Made by a program: the position numbers and the translations under genes. A DNA stretch of 64,000 bases from Tricholomella constricta (Eukaryota > Basidiomycota > Agaricomycetes > Agaricales > Lyophyllaceae), in contig JAACJP010000034.1 in assembly GCA_013368375.1 (NCBI GenBank), positions 398,120 through 462,119 of the forward strand, written 5' to 3'. Positions within the stretch are counted from its first letter, which is position 1, and each line of letters starts with the position of its first letter. Shown piece by piece: positions 55,801 through 64,000 of this stretch. Below the pieces are notes generated by a model. It saw only the letters and a program-made list of their open reading frames with translations. It did no database searches and was not told where the DNA came from.

Positions 55801-57358
55801 AAGAGCGGACGTGTATCCAAAGAAGGGTTTCGAGCAGGATCACAACTCCTTCAACAACCGCATCATCATACCCCCCGAACGATTGAACGCGGCCCTAATA
55901 CTGAACGAGGAGCTCCTACTAAACAATGTCCGGAACGCACCCCGAGACGATTTCTTCGAAAGGCATGCACCCAAACCCGGAGAAGAGACCTCCGCATTCT
56001 CCCTATCCGATGATCACAAACTACTCCTTCGCGACGGAAGAATCTATGTACCAGACCATTCCAGATTACGACTCGACATCCTACAGCAACACCACGATCA
56101 CAAACTGCGCGGACATCCAGGGATCAGAAAGACCACACAACTCATCATGAGGACTTATTTCTGGCCCGGATTACGGAAGGAGGTCACTCGATACGTCCGA
56201 AGCTGTCATACCTGTAAAAGAGCGAAGGTCCCACGCCATAGCCCATACGGATTATTGAAACCACTCCAGATTGGGCGAAGGGCGTGGGCCTCCATATCCA
56301 TGGACCACATCGTAGAATTACCGGAATCGGATGGGTACGACGCCATACTGGTCGTAGTATGCCGCCTCACCAAGCAAGGCATCTTCATACCCTGTCACAC
56401 AACGGACACAGCAAAGGAACTTGCTCAGCTATTCTTGGAACATGTCTTCTCCAAGCACGGACTGCCCGATGACATCATCTCTGACAGAGGCACCCTCTTC
56501 GTCTCCCGTTTCTGGAGCTCGCTATGTAAAGCCCTGGACATCAAATCGAACCTTTCGACCGCATATCACCCGGAGACCGACGGCCAGACGGAACGAGTAA
56601 ATCAGACACTGGAACAATACCTCCGGATGTACGTGAACTATCTCCAGACCAACTGGCGAACCCAGCTCCCTCTGGCGGAATTCACGTATAACAATACGAC
56701 CCACTCGACCACGGGAGTTTCCCCTTTCTTTGCGAACAAGGGTTATCACCCCCGCTTGACAATCTCTATAAAAGATATACCGGCGAAAGAAGCCCAGGAG
56801 GTAGCCGTAGACCTCCGGACCCTCCAGGACTACCTCCGCAAAGAAATAGAGATCGCAAACGAAGCCTACAAACGATTCGCGGACAAGAAGCGGGACCCTA
56901 CACCAGACTGGGCTGTAGGAACGGAGGTATGGCTCGACTGCCGGAACATCAAAACGAAATGCCCCTCCAAAAAGCTAGACCACCGGAGACTGGGCCCCTT
57001 CAAAATCCTGCAGAAGATTTCCAGCCATGCGTATCGACTGGAACTACCTCCGACACTGAAAGGGATTCACAACGTATTCCACGTCAAGTTACTCGAGAAG
57101 CACGAACACGAGAATTTCCCTGGACGATCAAAACCACCTCCGCAGACGATCAAAGTCGAGGGCGAAGAACACTACGAAGTGGGACAAATCCTAGATTCCC
57201 GAACACGAGGGAAACATGTCCTCTACTTGGTACGATGGGAAGGGTACGGCCCCGAAGACGATACCTGGGAACCAGCGGAGAATATGGAGGGAGCAAAAGA
57301 CATGGCCCTCGAATTCCACCGACTTTTCCCAAGAAAGCCACGGGACCCCACGATTTAA
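52859..57358 (+). CDS. pol: Pol of copy A: two proteases, RT, RNase H, integrase, chromodomain
   Basis: A 1499-residue -1 frame product. Retropepsin 1 has TLIDSGATDNF (about residue 66) and IVLGLSWLKEVNP. Retropepsin 2 has ALIDSGAAGNF (about 221) and LVLGLPWLREANP. An acidic linker follows. RT has YLDD (VIYLDDILVF, about 715) and RNase H follows with ILECDASDFAIAG. The integrase has GHPGIRKTT and CHTCKRAK (zinc domain), MDHIVELP, ISDRGTLFVS and HPETDGQTERVNQ (catalytic core), and GPF near residue 1380. A C-terminal chromodomain (YLVRWEGYGPEDDTWEP) should direct integration to modified chromatin. No stop is present. Confidence 0.93.
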   Translation, partial: RGGDSGLARALNREDLKPDLDTKLRATALSTTDTRTVTLSSHSSLAFLIHLTPNGGGEDPENTLIDSGATDNFMDSVMATSRGLHLEELNPPINLCLFDGELSASGKITHYTTNDVKFSDGTTQRIRFLITKLHETATIVLGLSWLKEVNPHINWKDLCITLRRGSNGKIEGSLPDLRRKKEVAPTTTDTGAQRLPSRSARSFTIEVQLEGSATRLRALIDSGAAGNFITKSSCTKPEPLANPMTLQLFDGNPSGGGAISHHSPETIKLENGLEYKVDLLIIQLHPATPLVLGLPWLREANPDIDWREMSMTMEQGAGLAAISLSQKTQWGTVTLEEEEDVEAPKPANPLSEKQPLLRDLLDDDNDQNDTSSDNMKEEDTRPNTNEPQEEVPTPTTESPEEVMGRKHTRKPPPPNYFPPNVPRSKFKPHPKRKPATSPTTETQEEEETNPETEVEDETGEREEDVETQSIRLIGAAPFANLIRDGATAFQLHISPTEQEEHLHANNTSDDEPKQPKTEKEIFEEVLPPEYRDFEDVFSAGEAKTIPPHRPYDHTVELDENTTPPFGKIYNMSELELKALKDYIDEMLGKGFIRPSSSSAGAPVLFAKKKDGSLRLCVDYRGLNRITKKNRYPLPLIGDLIDRLQKAKVYSKIDLRVGYNNVRIAPGHEWKTAFRTRYGLFEYLVMPFGMTNSPATFQHFMNDIFHDMNDVFVVIYLDDILVFSETLEEHHGHVRKVLERLRKHNLHAKPEKCTFHTTEIEYLGVIVSPGGVKMDPGKVDAIRKWPRPTKVKELQSFLGFANFYRRFIDNYSGITKRLNKLTQKDTIWKWDSECEGVFELLKKAFSSAPILRHFDPQLPVILECDASDFAIAGIISQFDETSQDLRPVAFYARTMIDAELNYDIYDKELLAIVEVFKQWRAYLEGSPHRIQVYSDHNNLQYFSTTKQLSRRQARWSECLANFDFQINYRPGRLGAKPDALTRRADVYPKKGFEQDHNSFNNRIIIPPERLNAALILNEELLLNNVRNAPRDDFFERHAPKPGEETSAFSLSDDHKLLLRDGRIYVPDHSRLRLDILQQHHDHKLRGHPGIRKTTQLIMRTYFWPGLRKEVTRYVRSCHTCKRAKVPRHSPYGLLKPLQIGRRAWASISMDHIVELPESDGYDAILVVVCRLTKQGIFIPCHTTDTAKELAQLFLEHVFSKHGLPDDIISDRGTLFVSRFWSSLCKALDIKSNLSTAYHPETDGQTERVNQTLEQYLRMYVNYLQTNWRTQLPLAEFTYNNTTHSTTGVSPFFANKGYHPRLTISIKDIPAKEAQEVAVDLRTLQDYLRKEIEIANEAYKRFADKKRDPTPDWAVGTEVWLDCRNIKTKCPSKKLDHRRLGPFKILQKISSHAYRLELPPTLKGIHNVFHVKLLEKHEHENFPGRSKPPPQTIKVEGEEHYEVGQILDSRTRGKHVLYLVRWEGYGPEDDTWEPAENMEGAKDMALEFHRLFPRKPRDPTI

Positions 57359-57562
57359 AACGACTCGACGAACACTCATGCACATCACGAAAAATTATGC
57401 AAATCCATTTCAAGAAGACAAACTGTGTTATATGTATTCGTACCTCCTGGACAACAACATTACGAAAGAGAAACGATACCAAGAAAAAAATAAACGAACT
57501 TCAGGTGTAAATATTTGGCAAAAGGAAATGAAGGAAGTCCAAGACACCGCGAAAAAGACCGT

Positions 57563-59211
57563 CTACTCGATGCGACGACGCTTGGAGGGACCTGCACTGG
57601 CAGAGGAACCGTCCTCGCGCCCAACCCCCACCTCCCCAACCACCCCTACCTCCAGAGGAAGCATCGACGCGATGTCCTGCTCGTCGTCGGCGATCAATTG
57701 AGACTGAGACACGAACCCCGCAAGGGCGTCTTCACGAGTGAGAGATGGACGATGAAGAGCAAGGAAATGCTCGAAGGCGGGAAAAGGGGACTCGGGATCG
57801 ACGGGAGGGCGAAAAAGCTCGCGGAGAGAATGCTGCTCAAGAATCTGGTGAGCGGCGTCGACGATACCCCGGACCGGCGACGCCTCCATCTCGACGAGGG
57901 CGCGACGCAGAGCGCCATCCGCAACAAACATATCGGATGCGAAAGCAACACGCGCAAGCTCAAGAGCTACAACAAATTCCGGAGGTGAAAAAAAGAGAAC
58001 AAAAGAAGACAAAAGAAAGACTCACCATCGGTGCGAACGCGAAGGTCCAAGGCATGACCACGCCAATAGTCCCGAACCTCCTGGAGATGGACGACGTGCC
58101 CCTTCAGACCCGCAACCTCATCCTCAAGACCCGCAACCTCCATCCGCAGATCCTCGACCTCGGCGTCACGATCGACGTCGACGACCTCCACGGCACTCGA
58201 TGTCTGCGCCTGCAGATGAAGGAAACGTTCACGCTCGTCGGCGAGTTCGGCTAGGACTCCACGAAAACGACCCTTGTTGTGTTCGCCCTCGGCCTGGAGA
58301 CGCTCTACCTGGAGGGACAAAGCCTGCGCACGCGCGACCTCCTGGTCATAGAGGCGCCGAAGACGGAGGTGCTCCTCAGGCGAAGGAGCAAGAGGGGCAG
58401 GAGCAGCGGGGGGGGACGACATCAACATAGCAGGAGGGGAAGCCTGGTGCAGAACCGGTGAGGGAGAGACCGATTCAGACGAACTCTTTAAAAAGAGAGG
58501 CTCCGAGGGCCCGACGATGGGAGAATCCGGAGAAGCGGCACGCATGGCGGCCCCAAGACGACGAACAGGGAAAGGGGAAACCGAGCTATCGGAGGGGGGA
58601 GGAGAATAACCAGGCATAGGCGAAGGGCGCGCCTCCGGAACAGACAAGCGCGCACCCCCACGACCGACAGGCACAGACCTTCGTCCCTGACCTCGCGTAC
58701 CACGGAAAATAGCACGAGGAGGGGGAGCAGGAGGAAGTGAAACGGCACCAGAAGGGCGACATACCGGCTCATGCGCCTCACACCACGCCAAGGAGGGAGG
58801 AACCCGCACAGCGGTACGCAACACCTCCGCCAAAATCGCATCAGTGAAGAGGGGCCCCCACGACAACGAAGTCGCCGCCGGACGCGACACAGGGTCACTA
58901 GCAAACTCGAAATCGGCCTCGGGAGTGGTGGAACGAGGGCGACGGATCTGTTGGGATCGAATGGGCAGGCGGATGATCAGACGAGGGACAGGAGGTGGGA
59001 GAGGAACGGGGGACGACTCGGGGACCGCCCCGTCACTCCCATCGAGAAGGGTGGCAATCCCAGGGAGAGAGGGCGCCGGGGAAACGGGTTGAGGCGCGTC
59101 TAAGGACGCGACGCGCGACCGATCTTCGTCGATCAAAGGCGCCACGTCCGGATCTCGCAAAGCGGGGGCATTAGGAGGAGGAGACGCGACACGGGGCATA
59201 GCAGGCGACAT
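57563..59211 (-). CDS. Antisense coiled-coil protein gene inside copy A
   Basis: Exon 1 is 59211-58026 and exon 2 is 57966-57563, with a 59-nt intron (GTGAGT...GTAG), giving 529 residues in one frame. The N-terminal 260 residues are Pro/Ser-rich and disordered (MSPAMPRVASPPP). Then comes a heptad-rich coiled coil (about 270-400: LSLQVERLQAEGE, VAGLEDEVAGLKGHVVHLQ), a helical domain spanning the splice junction (ALELARVAFASDMF) and a basic KRRRIE end. There is no cysteine cluster, and no similarity to the element 1 antisense genes could be seen beyond a coiled coil. It starts 220 bp before the 3' LTR on its own strand and runs towards pol. Function unknown. Confidence 0.78.
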
Positions 59212-59417
59212 GAGGTCGACAGAATGGAAACAGAAGAAGAAAAACGACCAAGTTTTTCTCCTTTTCGATCTCCGAGATCCTCAAAACACCCACAAGGACC
59301 CACAACCGAGGCCCTCATGTGCCCCTCACGTGACCGCGCGCGCGCACCAAAAAGGAAAAACAAACGCCACACTCCCCGTATCCGAACATTTCTCCGCGTC
59401 TCAGTGGCTCGACGCTT

Positions 59418-59427
59418 GAGGAGGGGG
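59418..59427 (+). promoter_or_regulatory. Polypurine tract of copy A
   Basis: GAGGAGGGGG, three bases before the 3' LTR, is the expected plus-strand primer. Confidence 0.8.
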
Positions 59428-59430
59428 TAA

Positions 59431-59788
59431 TGTCACGAACGTCCCTAACGACCACCCCTAAAGTCACACCCACTACGCTTTCCCACGCACGTCCGCCGTA
59501 CATATATGACACCACTTCCTTTTCGGACACCTTACCTCGATATTACCAATTGTTACGACTAGTCTCTGTTCTCGTTCTTGTTCTCTATCACTTTCTTGAA
59601 TCTATTCTGCTTCACTCTCGTATCGCTTAAGCTTCATTCGTTCGAACAAGCTCTTGCGAATGTCCTTGTCGACGCTCACGACCTCCGAACACCCCTTCGA
59701 AGCTCGTCTTCCTCGACAACGTCAGGCCTGTCCGCCTCGGTGGTCCCGGAATAACTCCGTAACCAGCGTGCTACATCAGGTCCTAACA
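59431..59788 (+). repeat. 3' LTR of copy A
   Basis: 358 bp, near-identical to 49642-49999, and followed by the target duplication CACGG. Confidence 0.96.
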
Positions 59789-59793
59789 CACGG

Positions 59794-62152
59794 TCCGATG
59801 TCCAGCTTGCCCTGAGGTCGGCTTCAACATAGACGATGCTGTGATCCGGGCTGCCCATGACGATGAGACGTGAGTGATTCTTGCCACGCACGTTCCTCGT
59901 CGCTGACCAGATATAGCCACAAGTACACCCTTTTTCTATCCACCGATGGCAACTTTCGACTCCAACGCAAGCTTAAGAATGATGATCCGGATGACACGGC
60001 CCTCAACAACGGCAACGGCTATTTCGTACCGACCGAGCCATTCAAAGGCTATCTTAAAAGGGTTGGCATTCATCCGGAAGAGGTACGTTTCTTCTCAGCT
60101 ATCGTGGCCGTCGTCTCATGGTGTATTTCGCAGGACCTGTCCACACCTCAAAGCAGGAAAGATGCAGAATATCGCGAAGTTCAAGAATGCCGTGGTGAGC
60201 GGCGTCGTCGCCTTCCAGTGTGCCCGCCATGGCTGTTACATGCCACAGGGAACGGTTGACCTCACTAAAGGCGAAGCGTAAGCTGCTCGTCTTTCACACT
60301 CGAACACTGACTGATTCCGCCGTGCAGGTTCGCGAACACTGACTATGCGTTGGCCCACGCGATTGCCGAGGCCAGCCGCCTGCGCTGGATCATGATCAGT
60401 TATGATATATGGTTCGTTTATCTTACTTAGGGAAGAATCACTTGAAACTCATTAGCTTTAGGTGTCAATATTGTATTAATCTCGAGAAACATTTTATGAA
60501 ATGGTTTCCAGACGTCGTCCCTCTGCTCGGGAAGATTCGGGGCGCAATTCCCAAGATGCACGTCGTGAACCATGTTCTGATTTGCATGCTTTTGTGGGCC
60601 TTCAACTACTTGAAGTATTCCGGCGAGACTTGGGGCGAGAACATTGAAGGTGGATGGGCGGAACAAAACCAATCTGCAGGGAGCACCAAGGAGCAGAACG
60701 ATGGTCATCGCCGCGATAGCCTCGACGATTTTTTTGGTCATTGGAACTGGACGAAAGTTCATCAGATCGGTCAGCATTGTATCCATTGTTGAAGGTTATA
60801 TTTGATCTAGTTCTACAGCCGCAACACTTCATCGTATGTATATCGCGTGCGTCAAGACTCTACAAACGCGGGAGGACGATTTTGCTGCATTGACTAATAT
60901 GCATGCACCGGATCTAATCGCACAGTGGGAGACCATGGATACAAGGCCGAAGGTCGTCTCAAAAGGAGTTGTACAGAGTGTATATGAAGTACAGCTGGAA
61001 GGAGGTAAGTCGACACGGCCATTAGTGACTTCAACGTCTTGACCAGTTCCCAAGGGCCGCCATCGTTGAACCGGGTGTATCAAGCTTTAGCGAGTGCTGA
61101 ATTCGCTGCCTCTAGTGGCGACGATAATCGAGCAGGCCTCGCGTCATTTCTGAACACAGGGCTACAGCTTGAGGAGAAACAGTGCGTACACTTATTCTAC
61201 TCCCAACTGCACATCTAATACATACTTCGCAGGGCCCAGCTATCCTCCAAGTCCAAAACTGATGCTCAGACGTCGAGTCCACGCGCCAGGCTTGCTCAAG
61301 AGCTTGCCAGTTGGCGTCAAGAACAACTGACAATTTTCCGGCTCTCCTAAGCGAAGTGAATTCGACAGAAGCTATCGCAACGGAGGATATCCCTCTCCTG
61401 CTCCCCTCCGACTTCACCGTCACTCGACGCAGCGCTCTAGGGCTCGAGTCCTTGGCCCGGGTCGAATACCAACTGCGTGAAGGTCAAGCACACGATGCCC
61501 TCGCTGAGGTTCGACTGGCTATCAAGACAGTCAACGCTAACCTACAGTTTAAGCAAGTTAACGTCCACGGACAACGATCCAACACCCGCGCGCAGCAATA
61601 TCTCCGCACCCTCCAATTAGAAAAGACCTCAGCAATGGAGCGGGTACCAACGCGTGTACAAAAAGCTCCTCGCGCTCGGCCTTGACCCGGATGACAAGGC
61701 ACTGCAACCTCTGCTCAAAGAACAGCTGTGGCAGAAGAACGTGACTGAACGCCACAAGCTGGGTGATGCAAAGAAGCAGGACCCGTGGTTCTGGCACGTT
61801 GGACGGCGTATTGGCATGACCCTCGAAGAGGAGTCGGAATGGAGTGTCGAAAGTAAGCGTTCTCGAATGGCTCACCTGGCTGGCTCAATGCTAATGGACG
61901 GCAGTGGATCGGGTCAAGTGGTTTCGCGATCGAGCAGCGCGTGACAGATCACGAGAGGAGAAGGAGATTCTGCAAGAGGAGTTTCGACGCAGCGTGGCGT
62001 CGTTTTCGAGGATGGCAGACGTCTGGGGTGAGCTTGGGATGGCGACGAAAGGCGGGCGAGCCGCGTACTGCGACCGACAGGCGGCCATGTATAGACGACT
62101 TGCGACAGACTGTCAAGCCGTGTTCAATAAAGCACTCAAGGTATGCTCGTAA
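59794..62152 (+). pseudogene. KDZ transposase, 3' part
   Basis: It continues the codon split at 49641: VRCPACPEVGFNIDD, then HKYTLFLSTDGNFRL, VVAFQCARHGCYM, FANTDYALAHAIAEA, ISYDIWCQYCINLEKH, IPKMHVVNHV, FNYLKYSGETWGENIEGGWAEQNQ and LDDFFGHWNW, all hallmarks of the KDZ core as I recall it. Introns of 41-60 nt fit at several places (for example 59870-59910 and the one rebuilding DIWCQY near 60412). Damage includes a frame mismatch across the intron near 60080-60135, one base lost near 61335 and one gained near 61640. The C-terminal helical region (RYQRVYKKLLALGLDPDD) remains readable. Even without copy A this gene looks inactive. Confidence 0.82.
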
Positions 62153-62290
62153 TATGATGAAATTTTATTTTATTGACATAGCCCGTATAGGCTGGGTAGA
62201 CCTTTCATAGGCTGGCGCGACGGCTCGGGCATGGTAGACTCGCGAGCACGGTAGACTCGCTGTATCTTAGGGTTCAAACTTAGGCTTTTT

Positions 62291-62560
62291 GAAGTACGCT
62301 ACACGGTTTGACACAGTAGACTCGTTAGGATTGAGGTACGCTGTAAAGATAACTTTTTCAAGCTGACTTAAATCTATTTGAAGTGTGCTACACGGTTCGG
62401 TATGGTAGACTCGTTAGGATTGAGGTACGCTGGAAAGATATCGAACTTTTTCAAGCTGACTTAAATCTATTTGAAGTACGCTACACGGTTCGGTATGGTA
62501 GACTTGTTAGGATTGAGAGTGTGCTGGAAAAGAAATTAAACTGAAGACCGTCTCGAAGCT
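62291..62560. repeat. About 90-bp tandem repeat, three copies
   Basis: Units beginning GAAGT(A/G)(C/T)GCTACACGG start at 62291, 62380 and 62473 and share GTTAGGATTGAGG and TTTTTCAAGCTGACTTAAAT. They lie just downstream of the KDZ gene. No gene was recognised in 62153-62870. Confidence 0.85.
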
Positions 62561-62874
62561 CTACGAAAAGTAGGCTAGACTTCAGCCATATGTTCTTACA
62601 AAATGAAGGTAGGCTTAAGTGTATGTGTGTATATATGCGCGAGATAAGATCAAGGTAGGAAATGACATCGCACTCGGCTCTGAGTACTGAGTCCGCGAGG
62701 TAACACATCCAGTGGCTCCATTTGCAGAGGCTGGTTCGCACGCATCAGCAGGGAAAGTGTTGGCAGGTGTGGTAGCAGATGATATGCGACGGTTTAGTTT
62801 AGGGCAGCCTCGTCGCCTAAAAATAGAGAGTGTCTACATCTTCTCCTACATGGACTATTATGCGAAAGCTAGCA

Positions 62875-63012
62875 TGTGCCCGCCCGTGTCTGCACGTACT
62901 ACTTCTCCTGCAAGGACTACGTGAAAACTACCATGTGCCTGCCCGTGTCTGCGCGTGCAAGTCCGTGGCACGGGCAAAGCACGGGTGCACGGGCGGCACG
63001 CGCATGCCACGG
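62875..63012 (-). repeat. TGCCCGTG-rich repeat (right copy, inverted)
   Basis: On the minus strand it begins CCGTGGCATGCGCGTGCCG and continues with CCCGTGC/TGCCCGTG units, similar to 39119-39230 read on the plus strand. No target duplication was found. Confidence 0.5.
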
Positions 63013-63094
63013 TAAAATTCCTGTGCCCAGTGTGTTGATGTACGTTCCATAAATTCTGATTATCAGCACATCTGATCGACTGGTATTCCTGCAG

Positions 63095-63315
63095 AACTGA
63101 GTGTTTGAAGGCACTCTGAAGTGTGCACGCCGCTGACATCTGCCATGGAGCCATCTCACTCAAGCACTTTATCGTTCGCCATCCAGAATTCGATGGGAAG
63201 TTCGCCTAGAATTTCTATCATCGACTTTAGCGACGCAAAGCGTTCCAAAGACGTCCAAGCTAAGAACAGGGAAATCCAGCAGCTTCTCGAAAATACTACA
63301 GAATCCCCACAATAA
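63095..63315 (+). pseudogene. KIN5, C-terminal kinase-like fragment
   Basis: After a possible intron acceptor (CTGCAG at 63089-63094), one frame reads CLKAL, a TGA, then SVHAADICHGAISLKHFIV. Another frame takes over after GKF and reads RISIIDFSDAKRSKD. These align with KIN2 (KALEKIHKANYLHGNL, then LGFADAKRLS). The HRD position reads CHGA, so this is a pseudokinase type, with DFS for DFG. At least one stop and one frameshift make it a remnant. It may be the missing end of KIN4. Confidence 0.6.
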
Positions 63316-64000
63316 ACATCCCTTAGAGGATGACGAGTATTCTGCCAACATCCCTGAGCGCTACGGTTGGGATCCGACATCAAGGGGAGAAGAGGAGCGA
63401 ACTGTAGAAGAGGCGAATGATTGAACTCGTTGGACCTTTTTTTTGTGGCGAACTGACTCATTATGGCCCATTTACATTCACTTTTTTTCTAAACTATCTG
63501 CCTTCGTCTGATACGTACCCGTTGAAGATCATGTAATAACAAACTATGACAATCCCATGGCCCGGTTGATGCAGAAAAGTACGGTTGTTGGAAGCGGTTT
63601 GAACGAGTCCAAAGAGACGCGACGCGAATATTTGAGAAAGGCAACGAGACGAAAGCCAAACGGGACGAAAGAAAAGCAAAAACGACGAAAGCAAAACAAG
63701 GCAAAAACAAGGGGAGGAAAACGTATCAAGTGCAACCATGAAACCAAAGGTGAACGACGCGGAAAAGCTCACGTTGACAGCGCTCAAGCGCAGTGTCCAT
63801 GTAAGTGAAGACGAAGAAATGAACAAAAAATGTATCGACACAAGCAGGGTTTAAAACTATGCATCAAAAACGTCTGGAGCAATGTTGGCAACAAGAGTAT
63901 ATTCTGATCATAGGTGTTTGAGATCAAGTCAAGGATTGTTCTTGCCGCTTGCGTCGTGATTATCGACTGCGTCATCTGGATCCTCAGTTTCGTCGCTTTC
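63316..64000. other. Right-edge region
   Basis: There is no firm gene. A minus-strand frame entering from the right edge (64000 to 63930) encodes an acidic stretch (DETEDPDDAVDNHD) ending in a stop, possibly the C-terminus of a gene outside the window. The Arg/Lys-rich plus frame at 63557-63808 looks fortuitous. Confidence 0.3.

Larger units (their letters stand above)
49642..59788 (+). mobile_element. Complete Tf1/sushi-like chromovirus, copy A, with an antisense gene
   Basis: The 358-bp LTRs (TGTCACGAAC...TCCTAACA) are flanked by CACGG at 49637-49641 and 59789-59793. I saw one LTR difference (near 49899 versus 59688), so insertion is recent. The order is LTR, self-priming site, gag, -1 frameshift, two proteases, RT, RNase H, integrase, chromodomain, antisense gene, polypurine tract, LTR. 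Pol is open throughout but gag carries disabling changes. Confidence 0.96.

Noticed and set aside
62291..62560. Tandem repeats as a CRISPR array
   Set aside because: Units are contiguous ~90-bp repeats with no unique spacers, in a eukaryotic genome. The 120-bp repeat at 44.8 kb is rejected for the same reason.
39119..63012. Terminal inverted repeats of a complete 24 kb DNA transposon
   Set aside because: The two GC-rich runs resemble each other inverted, but I could not find a target duplication or a clean end, so no element is annotated.
63557..63808. Arg/Lys-rich 83-codon frame
   Set aside because: Composition mirrors an A-rich stretch. No start context, splice partner or domain supports it.

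Overview
The window is fungal nuclear DNA, most likely from a mushroom-forming basidiomycete (Agaricomycetes). Host-type genes are cut by many 41-69 nt GT-AG introns. The repertoire is also typical of that class: KDZ and Plavaka transposases, a jockey-like LINE, Ty3/gypsy LTR elements and a tandem family of protein-kinase-like genes. About half of the sequence is transposon. No bacterial-type genes, rRNA, tRNA or CRISPR array were recognised. Family names are recalled from motifs, not from a search.

Layout. 1-18418: an old minus-strand Tf1/sushi-like chromovirus (copy B) is split by a complete 13.15 kb Ty3/gypsy element (element 1, 2013-15165, 1034-bp LTRs, target duplication GCGA). 18419-19987: 5' part of a Plavaka transposase gene, cut by copy B. 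20163-22332: complete seven-exon DUF6532-like gene. 22757-39108: kinase-like family (KIN1 fragment, KIN2 intact, KIN3 with one in-frame stop, KIN4 truncated), interleaved with a LINE remnant and repeats. 39476-39821: solo chromovirus LTR with its target duplication. 40682-48067: three conserved fungal genes of unknown function. 48594-62152: a KDZ transposase gene interrupted by a complete 10.1 kb chromovirus (copy A, 49642-59788, 358-bp LTRs, target duplication CACGG). 63095-63315: the C-terminal end of another kinase-like gene (KIN5).

The most unusual content lies in the two complete LTR elements. Between pol and the 3' LTR each carries genes on the opposite strand that contain introns with consistent reading frames. 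Element 1 has two diverged paralogues, each with a C-x2-C-x6-C-x8-C-x2-C-x6-C cluster whose spacing fits fungal Zn2Cys6 domains. The polypurine-tract region with its hairpin occurs three times, next to these modules. Copy A has a different antisense gene encoding a coiled-coil protein. Antisense orientation would let introns survive retrotransposition, because they are not introns in the genomic RNA. Other retroelement features are -1 frameshift signals at both gag-pol junctions, a self-priming signal in the chromovirus, and two tandem retropepsin domains in its Pol.

Order of events read from nesting: Plavaka was hit by copy B, then copy B by element 1. KDZ was hit by copy A, whose LTRs differ at only one position that I could see. 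The kinase-like genes share an N-terminal module and a C-terminal kinase fold. KIN1 and KIN3 keep HRD and DFD motifs, whereas KIN2 and KIN5 have lost the catalytic Asp, so the array mixes kinase-like and pseudokinase copies.
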